This document shows positions 22,344 to 33,569 of a stretch of 64,000 bases of DNA, one piece after another (position 1 is the stretch's first letter; every line of letters begins with the position of its first letter). This stretch comes from Jaltomata sinuosa (Eukaryota > Streptophyta > Magnoliopsida > Solanales > Solanaceae), in contig QJPP01001732.1 of assembly GCA_003996215.1 (NCBI GenBank), positions 1 to 64,000 on the forward strand, written 5' to 3'. The notes under the pieces were generated by a model. The model was not told the DNA's origin and did not search any database. It saw only the letters and a program-made list of their open reading frames with translations. Both the position numbers and the translations under genes were made by a program.

Positions 22344-22837
22344 ATATACTTCGTGCCTTGGAGTTTAGTGTTGATGACTTGGTGTTCCTTTATGTATTAC
22401 CCATGAAGGGTGTGATGAGATTTGGTAGCTGGGGTAAACTTAGCCCCAGGTATGTTGGACCATTTGAGATTCTTTAGAGGGTTGGTAGTGTTGCTTACAT
22501 GTTAGCTTTGCCTCTGATGTTTTTAGCTATGCACCCAGTTTTCCATGTGTCGATGTTGCGACGGTATGTTCTAGATGAGTCTCATGTGTTGTAGTGGGAT
22601 TCAGTTCAATTGGATGAGAGTTTAGCCTTTGTTGAGGAGCCGACAACTATTTTGGCCAGAGATATCAGGAGATTGAGGTACAGGGAGATTCTGGTTATTG
22701 AGGTTCAGTGGGGGCACCATCCATTTGAGGAGGCTACCTGGGAGACCAAGAGAGATATGAAGGCTCAGTATCCACAACTGTTTGGGCCTTCAGGTACTTT
22801 CTTGTCCTTGACTTTCGAGGACAAAAGTCCTTTTTAG
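22344..22837 (+). pseudogene. pol: C1 pol part 2: integrase C-terminus and chromodomain
   Basis: This continues the frame broken at 13342. LEFSVDDLVFLYV and PMKGVMRFG (integrase C-terminal fold) are followed by SPRYVGPFEIL, a TAG, then HPVFHVSMLRRYV, another TAG before WDSV, and from 22610 an open stretch to the terminal stop at 22837. That last part contains ILARDIRRLRYREILVIEVQW and EEATWETKRDMKAQYPQLF, a complete-looking chromodomain with its Trp/Glu motif. It shows that C1 was a chromovirus. Confidence 0.85.
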
Positions 22838-23428
22838 TAGTGGATGATGTAATGACCCTTTCGGTCATTCCCGTATTTATGCTTTTCTTGTACTGTTAGA
22901 GCTTTCCTATAGTGGCCTAGAGTCATTTATGGCTTGCTGGGACCGGTGGTTCGATGCCCTGGCCGTTCATTTAGTCGCTATGGTCGTTTCCCTATTTTAG
23001 AGCTGAGTTTTAAGAGTTGATTCATCGAAATCGTGCGATAGTGATTTGCGATCGTATGATCTCAACTGACCTTGTGGGAAGGTCGATCCTAATTCGAGGT
23101 GTCATAGTATTTTTGAAGATGAGGTGTCCCCGTTTGATGTAAATTTTATTTTTATTGCCTTCTTAAAATATTTTAAATATTTATGAAAAATACTTTTGTT
23201 ATGATATATTTGTATATGTATCTATTTTACAAGAGTTTTATAAGTTATTAATATTTTAATGGAGATAGTAAGTCTAGTTATGTTAAAAAAAATATTATTA
23301 TTATATATAGAAGGCTTTATTCAAAATAATTTTCTAATAATTGTGATATATTCAAAAGTTATATATATTTTATCACGAACCTGCACAATACTCGAATACT
23401 TATGTAATGAGATGGAAATATTTTTGGT

Positions 23429-23473
23429 GTTGCCACCTCCCCTCCACGTGGAGGTGAAGGGGGTGGACAACAT
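23429..23473. repeat. 45-bp hairpin centred on a G-box in the C LTR
   Basis: The sequence from TGTTGCCACCTCC to GGGGGTGGACAACA is an imperfect inverted repeat around CCTCCACGTGGAGG (23441-23454), whose core CACGTG is the plant G-box recognised by bHLH and bZIP factors. It sits in otherwise AT-rich U3 DNA, about 380 bp upstream of the TATA box. A cis-regulatory role is inference. Confidence 0.6.
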
Positions 23474-23844
23474 GTGAATTGAATAATTGAATGTTGCCAC
23501 ATATATCCCCATTAATCATTATATGTAATATATAGATGTAGATGTGTATTAATTACTTTAAATGGGTTTAAACCATCACCATGCTAAATGCTTTTTAAAT
23601 TTGTGTCGTGTTCTTCATTTAAGTGCAAATTTTTTAATGTTTTTCTTTTCCCAACAAGAATAAGATGCTACCCTATTATTACAACATGTATATATACATA
23701 CCTGAAAGGTTCCTATGAGCATTAATTAGGTGCAACATATGGACACTTATTGTTTTGTCTTTCCACCGCCAGTATCATATAATCACATGTGTCACATTTT
23801 TTCACCATCTCAAGACACTTCTTCACAAGCTTCATGGCACACTC

Positions 23845-23851
23845 TATAAAT
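23845..23851 (+). promoter_or_regulatory. Predicted TATA box of the C1 right LTR
   Basis: CTCTATAAATTTGC is a good TATA match located where U3 gives way to sequence shared with the left LTR (about 150 bp further on). The left LTR has lost this promoter by truncation, so only the right copy could drive transcription, and that would read outward into element A. Confidence 0.5.
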
Positions 23852-26063
23852 TTGCATTTATACGTCGAAGGAGAATTTATTTTGGAGGAATACTTTCAAC
23901 TCTATATTTGATCACCAAAAGAAAATTCATTATCTACGTCAAGTTATTCAAGCCCGAATTCGAGTTTGATTTCGTTTTGGAGCTTCTCGGAGCAGTTAGG
24001 GCTTGGACATCGTCATTCTAGCAGCTTGTCATCGGACGAAAGGTAGGTTACGGTTTAACTATTTTTGACTTTGCATATATAAGATATAACTGTACTAATT
24101 AGCATCCTTGGCTTGGGTTTATTAGCTTGGTACCCCAGATCTTGTCCGCTTCTTCATGTCCATCTTATTTTTGCTCCGTTGACTGTAGTATTTGTGGTAG
24201 TTAAGAGCATCACCCTTATGGTCCTGTGTGGCCTTGTTTTTGACTCTGGACCATAGATGATGGATTATTTGGGAATGTCCGTGAGTCCCGGACATTGATA
24301 CTGTTATTATAGAGCTGGTTATGTTTGTTATAAAGTGATTGGAGCCTGTGCAGGGCCGATAGGTTGATTGTGAGCCATCGGGCTACTGCTTGTGTTTGAG
24401 CATGCCATTATCATGCATATAAAGAGGTCTTTCATATGTTTTACTACAATTTTGGCTTCGGGCCTACTATTGTTGGTTTTCTAAACTTTGCATGGCCTCG
24501 AGGGACCATTTTCATTAAGAAATGGTTAGAAAGGCGTTTAAAATCATTTCATGGATCTTCTTGGGTAAAAGGAGTTAAAAAGATGATTTTATTAGAGTTT
24601 TTCCTATTAATACTAGACTTGATCAGACCGAGCAACATATTGGCTTTACTACTGTTTTAGACCCGATTATGTCGAGGCACCCTTGTTGAGATTTTTGAGA
24701 CTTAATTCACTGATTTAGACTCGAGTAGAACCTCGGACGTGCATTGTCGCGGTGTGGTGACTTATTTGGATCCGGATACACTCCAGACGGTTATTTTGAG
24801 ATTATGAGATTTAGTATGTAGCCTACGAGTAGACCTCAATGAACCTTGCTGATCTGGACCAGGAGCTACGTGTTGTGAGTGCCGGAGGAGGGGGTGTACA
24901 GTGGAGTTGAGGTACTCAGGGGAATCCCTTCCATGGATCTTGCCTCTATTGGGCCTTTTAGGTACCGGAGGGGGATAACATACGGCACTACTATCACTTG
25001 GTTTTAGCATATCATATCACATCATGCATATTGTGTTCGGATCCACCCTTGTTTGCTATTTGCTCAATGTACACTCCAGTAGTATGGGATGCCAGAGCGT
25101 TTGTTTTCACTTGTATGTGTTCCTCGGGTATATGGGCGCTCGTGGGATAGTAGGTAGACTTTTATTTATGGTTATTTTACCGCGATATTGATCCTGATTA
25201 TGGTTACATTCGATGACTAGAAACTGAGAGTTGTATTATGTTCATTTGGTTCACCTGACAGTTATACTTGGGTCATTGACCATTTATTTCTGGTTTAAGA
25301 ATGGTATTACTAGTATGATTTAGTTGTTAGTCTTGTTTTCGAGCATGTTACCATTACTTTTCCTTTCCTCTTTCCCTTTTTATTTGAGGCTACCGGTATA
25401 TCGCCTTCTTCTTTAACTCTCTTTATATATATTGTTATTGCATGGACCCCATGTGCATTTCTTTCCTTCCTTCACTTATATATGTGAGATATGTATTTTT
25501 GTTAGCTACCCTATCATGATTTTTTTTCCTTGTATCCTTCTTGTGCTAGCTTCCATGTGCTTGTTTGTTGTTTCTGTGACTACTTATTCCTTTTCGGGTA
25601 CATTACTGCCTTTATATCTTATATGTTCCCAGTCGGCCTATTATACCTATAGGGTACCTGTTGCTTTGCAATTGGTGCTCATACTACACTTCTGCATCTT
25701 TTGGTGCAGATTCAAGTGTGAACTCTCGTTGTTGATCGTGCTGCCTCGTGCGAGTTATTTTTAGACTCATACATATGTATATCTCATTTTTGGATACTTT
25801 GTAATCTGTTGATGTAGGTTCGGCTCAAATACTATGATACCGGGTTTTTGAGTTTGGTTTAGCTTCCATATATATATATATATATATATATATTCTTGTT
25901 GTCCTATTTCTTTACTTATTTTCCCTTGCTTTTGCATATTTATTCTATTTTTCTAATTGGTTGTATGATAGTATCCTATTACCAACCGTTCTGGGCTACG
26001 CGAATTGGTTAGTCTACTGGGAGGTTGTCGGTGACATCATTACTCAGAAATAGGGTCATGACA

Positions 26064-27254
26064 AAATTATTCCTGTATCTAAAATATCATATCAAGAAAC
26101 ATATCTTTTTTTTGCGAGCCTAGGCTCTAAATCGTCCTAACTTGCTTAAACTTTTCAAGATATGATAAATTCTTTCACTTTTCAAGTCATGGCATAATAC
26201 ATAAGGGTTTTCATAAACTTTTCATAAATTAACTACCTTTGAATATACTTTATAACAAGACTATGGTTAAACCCATTGAAGCATGAAATCAACTTTCAAT
26301 ACAAATCCCCAAGTCATAAATTTTAAGTGAAAACTAACTCTTGTTTATGAAAATGAAGTGTAAGTTCAAGAACGACCTTAACTCGGGGAATAATTCACAA
26401 TACTTAAAGTATATAGAAGAAAGTTATACAAAACTCAAGAACAACACTTAGAATATTTGGATCTTAAAATAACCCTAACTTGAAATCATGACTCAACATG
26501 GAAATTTTGACTCACTTATGGGGATGAACAGGTTTCCCCATGAAAGGTATTGCTCTTACGCACCTTGGTTTTGGAGTTTGAGAAAGAAAGCTTGAAGAAA
26601 ACCTTAAACTTCGAGTCTCTTGTTCCTTAGGGTTCTTGGGAGTTTTGAGAAGAAAACAGCACACTTCCTTGATGAATTTGTAGAGGTAAATGATATAGAA
26701 ATGGTTTAGGTTAATAAAAAGGGGTTTTTATAAAAATAGAAAGGACCAAAACTCCCTTGGAAATATGTCAAAATGGAATAATTATTTTGCCGGACAAGGT
26801 TAGGCATGGGGGTCCAGTCAATGCACCAGATTCATCGTTCTGAAGTTTTAGGTTTGGCGCGAGGCGCCAGTCAATGCACCAGACTGATAGATGCTCGATA
26901 AAATGCCCATAGCTTTTTATTCTAAATTCGCATTCATGAGTGGTTGGTGGCGTGTGAAATAAGACTCAAAGACCTTTAATTTGGTGGGTCATGGTCCATG
27001 TAACTCTTCATATAATGGGATAAATGATCGTTTGAAGTTGACCTGTGAATGAACTTATGCGAAAACTTAATCGACAGGAAGACTTTCAACTTAACTTTGT
27101 ACTAGAGGTTTCTTAAGACCTTAAATCATAAGCAAAGCTCTTCCTACACTTAAGAATTGATCTTAAACCTTAATACATAGAAATTTTTATCGGGTTCGGG
27201 TCTAACTTATACCTAGAATGATTCAAACTTAGCATGAAAGTTTGGGGTGTTACA
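26064..27254 (-). repeat. Element A LTR, middle copy (5' half)
   Basis: The reverse strand starts TGTAACACCCC at 27254 and runs left until cut by the C1 LTR end at 26063. From 26064 to about 26985 it matches 5259-6170. It includes the predicted TATA (26725-26732) and the GGCGCC cluster (26805-26885). The remaining half of this LTR should lie left of C1 but is absent, consistent with a deletion. Confidence 0.78.
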
Positions 27255-28640
27255 ATATCTCCCCCTTGGGATCATTCATCTTCGATTGATGAACTTCGCT
27301 TTAGGAGGAAGATGAATGAGCTGAGTAAAACTGATCTCTATTGACTGTTTGGCCAGATTCATCAATTAGGACTGAACTGTGCTAACAATGAGAGTTGGCA
27401 ACCAACTATTAAAAGATGCAGGAGCATAGATATGAGTGTGGATATAGCATAAGAAATGAGTTCATGGAATAAAAGGGTTCATGAACATGAAGAACTACTT
27501 AGGGAATAAGCTTAGTTGTAGGTTCCATTCGGACTAAAGTTACAAGACATGAAATAGGGGTGTGCTACAAATAGGATAAGAGTATTCCCCCCTTCGACTA
27601 TACACCTGAAAACCTTTAAGCTTAGCAACACTTATCAACTACGCTCCTTCTCCTGAATGCTACACTTCAACACTTTTTAAATTAATATTCTTACAAGGGT
27701 ACATAAACCACAAAAGGCCGATCTAACTGCTTATTCCTCCCATAATCAAGCCTAACCCGAAACTTCCATTTCCTTGATCACTACTCCTTTTTACCACCTC
27801 AAACAACTATTCCTCAAGCTCAAATCAAGAATTTGCTAGTCTCAAAATTCAATGGTCACATGTACATCGACACGACATTCATGCCTATTACTAAAACCAT
27901 CTCCCAAACTTTCACACATAGTCACACTATAAAACCTCCTTGTAACTATTACACATAATGAAAATCTCATCTTACTCTTTCTCCGCACCTAGCCACTCAA
28001 GGGTACTAACTGATCACACATAGAATTTTCAAACTTAGAATCTTATTCAACCACAACTACCTCGGGTTCCCCTATTTCTTTATAATCTTAAGGCTCTTTT
28101 ATATCCATTGACTTACCCACAATTCACTATTTCATCTCTAGTCCACATATAACTAGCCTTACATACTCCTACTCCTCATAATTTATCAACTTAAGCTCTT
28201 CCACATGCCACATCAAGCCTAACAGATCCACTTCCACAAAGTTTGCATTACCACCCCTAAAGAAACATTCTTTCTACCTTGGTGATCACTCATAATTCAA
28301 ACTTAGAATCTAACACTCATCTTAGAGGGCTGAACAACTTCTCACATACTATAATGACTTACAGATACCTTATGAGAATCTAGAAACACTAGTCCTCTAC
28401 AACCTCATGATAAATAGTCAATCTTAATCTTACAGTCTATCTAATTACAGTCTATAAGCACAACTTCCTTTCACACATACTACTACTCATTCGATCATCT
28501 TGTACAAACTAGCTTCGTAACTCTATAAACATCAAAGGGGTTCTTTCTTCAAAGCCAGAAAGTGCATCCTAGATCTATATATTTATAACCACTCTATATT
28601 TCTAACCTATGCTTGATCTATACTAACCCAATGACAAGCT
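27255..28640 (-). repeat. Element A internal 3' region, non-coding
   Basis: Next to the LTR start, on the reverse strand, is a purine-rich tract (27255-27270) preceded by the GATGAATGATCCCAAGGG block, as in family B. The rest is pyrimidine-rich on the top strand with stops in all frames and no recognisable gag or pol. 28110-28400 matches 6180-6470 on the left side. It is probably the 3' untranslated region of the element, with the coding region deleted; a non-autonomous element is the alternative. Confidence 0.6.
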
Positions 28641-29390
28641 TTAAAAACACTTATGGGGATGAACAAGTTTAACTATGAAAGGTATTTCTCTTACGTACTT
28701 TGGTTTTGGAGTTTAAGGAAGGAACCTTAAAGAAAACCTTAAACTTTGAGTCTCTTGTTCCTTAGGGTTCTTGGGAGTTTGGAGAAGAAAGGAGCGCACT
28801 TACTTGATGAATTTGGAGAGGTAAATGATATATAAATGGTTTAGGTTAATAAAAAGGGGGTTTTATAAAAAGGGAAAGGACCAAAATGCCCTTGGAAATA
28901 TGTCAAAGCTGAAAAATTATTTTGTCGGACAAGGTCGAGCGCGGGGCACCAGTCAATGTGCCAGCTTCATCATTTTGAAGTTTTAGGTCTGGCGCAGGGC
29001 GCTAGTTAATGTGCCAAACGGATAGATGCTCGATAAAATGCCCATAACTTCTTACTCCAAACTCGGATTGACAAGTTGTCGGTGAAGTTGGAATGAAGAC
29101 TCAAAGACCTTTAGTTTGGTGGGTCATGGGCCATGTAACTCTTCATATAATGGGAGAAATAATCGTTTGAAGTTGACCCTTGAATGAACTTATGCGAAAA
29201 CTGAATCGGCAGGAATACTTTCAACCTAACTTTGTATTAGAGGTTTCTTAAGACCTTAAATCACAAGCAAAGCTCTTCCTATAGTTAAGAATTGATCTTA
29301 AACCTTAATACATAGAAATTTTAATCGGGTTCAGATCTAACCATATACCTAGAATAATTCAAACTTAGCATGAAAGTTTGGGGTGTTACT
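28641..29390 (-). repeat. Element A LTR, right copy (first ~750 bp)
   Basis: The match to 26520-27254 starts near the 'cttatggggatgaaca' block and includes TATA (about 28860), the GGCGCC cluster (28940-29020) and the LTR start GGTGTTAC at 29389. It ends at the right CCCTT target duplication (29391-29395). The 3' two-thirds of this LTR and the adjoining primer site are missing. Confidence 0.75.
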
Positions 29391-29981
29391 CCCTTAGATT
29401 CAAGAAATATCCGTATCACAACTGAGGTCACGCAGCAGCCACCGAAATATGCCCTGTACTCAACAAAATAAAAGAAAGTGCAGTATCAGTACACAAAAAT
29501 AATAGTGTACTGGTACAATCATGGGCCATCTCCAAACATGCAAAATATGAACAAATAACTATAACTTAGTAAAGCAGGACAAACATGTATAACCCAAGTC
29601 AATAAAAATGAACAAGACTCTCAGTCATCAACCTGTCTTAACAACCATATGAGACATGTACAAACCACAACAAAAACCCATATACAACTCAACATACCTT
29701 TCAAGTAACCCGGACAACCCAAGGATCCCTAGGATATAGTCTATGGTGTTTTACATGCAATCTCGGACTACACAAGAACTATCCCAGCATTTAAACACAC
29801 TAATCCGGCCACTCATGAACAAATAAGTAATAAATACATCATAATGAATAAACTAGTTCACTCGTAGAACCAACACATATAACAGGCATGGTACCTGAGC
29901 CAACCATAATAAAACCTGTACCAGGCTTGGTACCTGATCCAATCGATAGATATCCCGTACTAGGCATGGTACCTAAGATAA
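29391..29981 (-). repeat. F 3' LTR, piece 2 (middle part)
   Basis: The reverse complement matches the middle of the E1 LTR (about 52200-52800). It includes the GTACACAGTGG-like block (29500-29515) and the tandem GGTACC units (29888-29978). It begins with the right CCCTT copy of element A and ends with GATAA (29977-29981), the left target duplication of E1. Confidence 0.82.
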
Positions 29982-30339
29982 TGTAACAACTGGGTTCGTC
30001 ATCATGGATAAACCTTTTGTGTCAAGTTTTAGGTTTGAAAACTTTTGGGTTTGGGAGTTGAAAATTTTGGGCTAAGCTAGTCTCGGCCGGTTGTGGAGAG
30101 AGGTATGGTCTAGGGAAATTTGGGTAAGGATGGGATAAAATGTCTTCAATTGAGCTAGTTTTCCTTTTATCTAAGACATAAAGGAGTCTAGGAGACTTTT
30201 CGAAATCAAATTTGGGTAAGTAGAACTCTCGGTATCAAGGTTGACGTAAAGGGGTTGTTCTGGAACGTCGGGAAATCAAGTGTGTTGTGAAATGGGGAAA
30301 TTTAAGGGACTTTATGAATTTCAATCCCGTGTCAACCAC
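29982..30339 (+). repeat. E1 left LTR, piece 1 (5' end)
   Basis: It starts TGTAACAACTGGG and matches 50959-51316 of the right LTR. It stops at GTCAACCAC, where D has inserted; ACCAC at 30335-30339 is the left copy of D's target duplication. The rest of this LTR resumes at 43043. Confidence 0.9.
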
Positions 30340-31225
30340 TGTTAGGTAATTTCCACACACACGCAAGTGTACGTGGTCATCCAAGTAATAGAAACTGGTT
30401 AGTCCGGATATCGTACCCAAGAGACTTGTGACTTAGCAAATGCTCCACTTTACTCATATACAGCTAAAATAAATAAGTATGAAAGTAACAAGAGTATGGT
30501 TTTGCAGTGATTGAATAATTAAAATACATTGACAGAATAAAATGCAAGTAAATAATGATTGTATTGATTCCAAGTTTAGAGAGAAGTGCAGAGTTACAAC
30601 TTTATTTCGCAATCCTAAGTAGTAATCACTTGAATTGACTTGTTTGTTTGCCTAGTTGTTGATTTCGGGGTTGATATTACAACTATGGTCTCTCAAGCCT
30701 CTAGTTGCCTGTTCAAAATAGAATCACAACTACATCGTTGAGTGGGGATGTGACATCTTATTTTAAAAGCATTTATATTTTTTCTCGTATGAACCAAGCA
30801 AGGCATTCTAGGTATATTTCTATCCTAGTCGCTAACCTACCCTTTACGTTACAAAAGAGAGGTTTTGCTCCTTATATTCCTCGATCTACCTTGTTGATTC
30901 CTCTCTTGAGTTCACAATAAGGTTATATATTTATCTTAATGGCGGCCAAGCATCAAAATACTAAAACAGGAATATAAGAACAACTAACAATGGTAAATGA
31001 ACAATCAATCCAAATTCAATACTATATAGTCATGTGTTTGTAACCGTAACCCCAGAACAAGGGTTCTTAGCAACTCATACTACAACAAAGAACAAAGATA
31101 ATATTGTTTTCATCCAAAGTTATGACTAAGAAAAGGAAGAAGAAGAGAAACCTAATTGTGAAATCTATTCTTGCCTCTTGCTCTCCAAAAATATGATGGA
31201 CCCCTTCAAAAAATGTACAAGGTTC

Positions 31226-31234
31226 TATTTATAG
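31226..31234 (-). promoter_or_regulatory. Predicted TATA box of the D 3' LTR
   Basis: The reverse strand reads CCCTATAAATAGAACC. The identical motif is at 42516-42524 in the 5' LTR, where it would drive the element. It lies about 70-100 bp downstream of the GC-rich motif cluster. Confidence 0.6.
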
Positions 31235-31299
31235 GGTTTGGGAAATAAGTCCTTTTCCTTCTTGAAATCGGAATAGAGAAAAGCTGAAAAATCTATCGG

Positions 31300-31550
31300 G
31301 ATAGTGCCTGGCGCGCCGTGCCGCTGATGCGCTCGGATGGGCTGCCAGTTGTTTCACTCCTGGCACACCGCGCCCCTATTGCGCTAGGATGGCCCTGCGG
31401 AAGTTAGGGCATTGGCGCGCTGCACCACGGATGCGCCCGAACTGGGCTTCATTTGTTTGCCTGCTGGCTCGCCGCGCCTGGAAGGAACCCAGTGTGTGCT
31501 GCGGTTGTTTGAGGCCTGGGGTGCCATGCCAGGTTCTCACCTGGCTACCC
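31300..31550 (-). repeat. GGCGCGCC-type motif cluster in the D LTR
   Basis: Repeated units resemble CCTGGCGCGCCGTGCC (31308-31323), TGGCACACCGCGCCCC (31362-31377), TTGGCGCGCTGCACCACGG (31411-31429) and GCTCGCCGCGCCTGG (31467-31481), each followed by a variant of GATGCGC. GGCGCGCC is a perfect 8-bp palindrome. The counterpart in the 5' LTR is 42595-42780 and has fewer units. Confidence 0.75.
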
Positions 31551-31798
31551 CCGGCCTATTCTCACCTCCTTGTTTGCTCTCGAGAAATCCTCTACATTAC
31601 TTCCATGCTTTACTCTTTTGTTTCGTCTTTCCATGATTATTTCCCGCGTCTTTCACCTGTAAGTATCTAATCATGTGTCTTAGTACAACATATAGCAATT
31701 CCAATCAAAACACACATTATATAGTACATAATGTTCTCAAACATAAGGTAAACATGGGTAAAATACGATAAACGGGCATATAAATATGCTCAACATCA

Positions 31799-31810
31799 CC
31801 ACCCCACACT
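31799..31810 (-). other. D polypurine tract
   Basis: The reverse strand reads AGTGTGGGGTGG immediately before the 3' LTR start (31798). This is the expected plus-strand primer position. Confidence 0.75.
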
Positions 31811-33560
31811 TAAACCTTTGTTCGTCCTCGAACAACTCACTACCATCCCTCCTAAGGTTCACCATAAACACCTAAGGAACTTTCTATCCACACATGTGAG
31901 CAACTAAACACTTTTAATCATTCTATTGTAGTTCATGAAGCAAACAATATTCAAACACCATTTTTAGCTCTAAGACCTTTCACTTGAAACAACACACCCT
32001 CTATAACTGACTCTTTATTACAATATCGGGCCAACATAGCTATGTGTGAACAATGCAAGCAATAACACTACCAAATACATGTCATGTGTGCCCTCACAAT
32101 TTAGTATTTCCCCCGTTTACAATCACACACTTTCCTTTCAATGGGGGGCATTTTGAATCATATAAGTGCTCACTTTCTCAAAAGATGTTTCAAACATATC
32201 ACAACATACCATAGTCTTGCCCTTAGTGTATAGTAAATTCAACCAAGCAATCACATTCATGGAATCAAAAGGACTTTCATTTGGTTATAATGTCGGCTTC
32301 GGGACGGGTAGGATACTTTTAGGTACAAAGTGACTCTTTTCCCTATTGCACATGAAGCTACATTTTCACTCTTTTCTTCGCCCATCTTTTTAAGTTTCTC
32401 CTATGTTCACGCTCTCTTGCACTACCACTTTTTCTATCTATTATTCGCCCTTGATATGACACGTACTTGTTGCTAGCATAAACCTCATTCATTTTTTTCT
32501 CTTTTTTTTTCTTTTTTTTCTTTTCTCTATTGCCAAATTTTTTTAATTTTTTTTTTCAAATTCTTTGGGTACCTAACAACAAGCACGTTAAAAACTTTGA
32601 TCAGGCTCTACATCTTTGATAGTTACTACACTCACCTTCACTTTTATCTACCTTTCTCCTTTTGTTTTCGACTTTTTTAGAAGTCATAGTGCACTAGGGA
32701 GTTTCCTTATGATCAAATTCATGGGGTATCAACAAAGTGGATCGGCTTATTATGCGGCTTAACAAAGAAATAGGCTTCAAGGCTCAAAGGGGCTTCACTA
32801 ATGGTAATGTCAAGGTGGCACAAACAATTATCAAAGAAACAAAAAATATGGGTTTTTCAAGAAAATGCCTTCATCATATTCCATAAAATTCATGCTTGCA
32901 CAATTTACACACACACGGGGCAAGTTCTAGATGCTATTCTATGCAAGAAACCAAACAAAAACTCACACACACATGGCATCATTATACATGTATAGGACTA
33001 TCACACTTGCATGCTCCTACACAAATATATTGAGTGCACTTACACAATTAAGCCCGTTTTCTACATCTTTTGAGTCTAGTTAAAGAGCCTATGTGTCTCT
33101 TGTGAAGTTCTCAGTCACTTGCTTGAATTCACATGAACTACCCATGACGTCTAGCTAAAGCTCCAAGTGGAATTTGTATGTTCCAAAGGAAAGTCTTCTA
33201 ATCCTATAATCCTATGACTAATTTTCCCTTAAGACGGTCGTCATCCATCCATCATCGGGACAAGTCATTACTACTACGATGAATCCTAAAAAAAAAATCT
33301 ACCCGGTTCAAAGAAACTATCCTCAGGAAAAGAACCAAAAACAAAAGCCGAGGAACCCAACCTAAGAAAAAAATAAAAAATCAACACAAATCAAACTAAC
33401 TACCAGCTAAAACTAGTCACACGATGCTCATCACCCTCAAGATATAGAAAATGAAAAACATAAGGAGTACTTCTCTACCGACTCTCCACCCCACACTTAA
33501 AGAATGGCACTGTACCCAGTGCTTTAAATAAATAAAAAGGTAAAGAGTGAGAGAAGGAAC
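31811..33560 (-). other. D 3' non-coding region
   Basis: About 1.75 kb between the extra ORF and the polypurine tract has no sustained open frame on either strand. The top strand is pyrimidine-rich, with an almost pure T/C run at 32488-32540. Long non-coding 3' regions are usual in Athila elements. Nothing else is recognised. Confidence 0.6.
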
Positions 33561-33569
33561 TCCCTGGGT

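Larger units (their letters stand above)
6518..26063 (+). mobile_element. Element C1: Ty3/gypsy chromovirus, split by B1
   Basis: Order: 5'-truncated left LTR (6518-8662), primer site, gag (8883-about 10300), pol (10413-13342, resuming 22344-22837 after the B1 insertion), polypurine region, complete right LTR (22848-26063, 3216 bp). The chromodomain near the end of pol places it in the chromoviruses, probably Tekay. The first ~1.15 kb of the left LTR is missing. The right LTR end (26063) abuts A LTR sequence homologous to 5259 onward, so C1 originally inserted into an A LTR. No target duplication can be shown because the left end is deleted. Confidence 0.85.
22848..26063 (+). repeat. C1 right LTR (complete, 3.2 kb)
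   Basis: It starts TGTAATGACCC right after the pol end and a short purine stretch, and ends GGTCATGACA. The 5' ~1.15 kb (22848-23998) has no counterpart in the truncated left LTR. It is AT-rich from about 23140, with a GC-rich hairpin at 23429-23473 and a TATA box at 23845. From 23999 it matches 6518-8662. A TA dinucleotide run lies at 25867-25893. Confidence 0.88.
4075..29390 (-). mobile_element. Element A: non-coding three-LTR remnant inserted in the F LTR
   Basis: The outer ends are LTR-like (TTTCATGCCCC at 4075, a decayed TGTCATG; GGTGTTACT at 29390, a decayed end of TGTAACACC) and are flanked on both sides by CCCTT (4070-4074 and 29391-29395). Inside, on the reverse strand, there are three LTR portions of one family (4075-6180, 26064-27254, 28641-29390) separated by the same type of internal 3' sequence. 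No gag or pol is present. The polypurine tract at 27255-27280 resembles that of family B, suggesting a Tekay-type chromovirus relative or a non-autonomous derivative. C1 lies inside it. Confidence 0.75.
30340..31798 (-). repeat. D 3' LTR
   Basis: It matches 41630-43037 over its whole length with few substitutions. On the reverse strand: start TGATGTTGAG (31798), a GC-rich motif cluster (31300-31550), TATA (31226-31234), end CCTAACA (30340). It is 51 bp longer than the 5' LTR, mainly because of one extra block within the motif cluster. Open frames here, such as 31389-31670 on the + strand, are by-products of the GC-rich motif. Confidence 0.93.

Noticed and set aside
23140..23990. AT-rich block in the C1 right LTR as a MITE or other DNA transposon insertion
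   Set aside because: I could not find terminal inverted repeats or a target duplication, and the block contains the LTR's own TATA box. The left LTR cannot be used to test it because that part is deleted.
25432..25764. 110-residue hydrophobic open frame, possibly a membrane protein
   Set aside because: It lies inside the C1 right LTR; the matching part of the left LTR (7950-8170) does not keep the frame.
31389..31670. Open frames in GC-rich DNA (also 42627-42947) that look like small Cys/Pro-rich proteins
   Set aside because: They are the + strand reading of the D LTR motif cluster, present in both LTRs and running against the element's orientation. No family signature.
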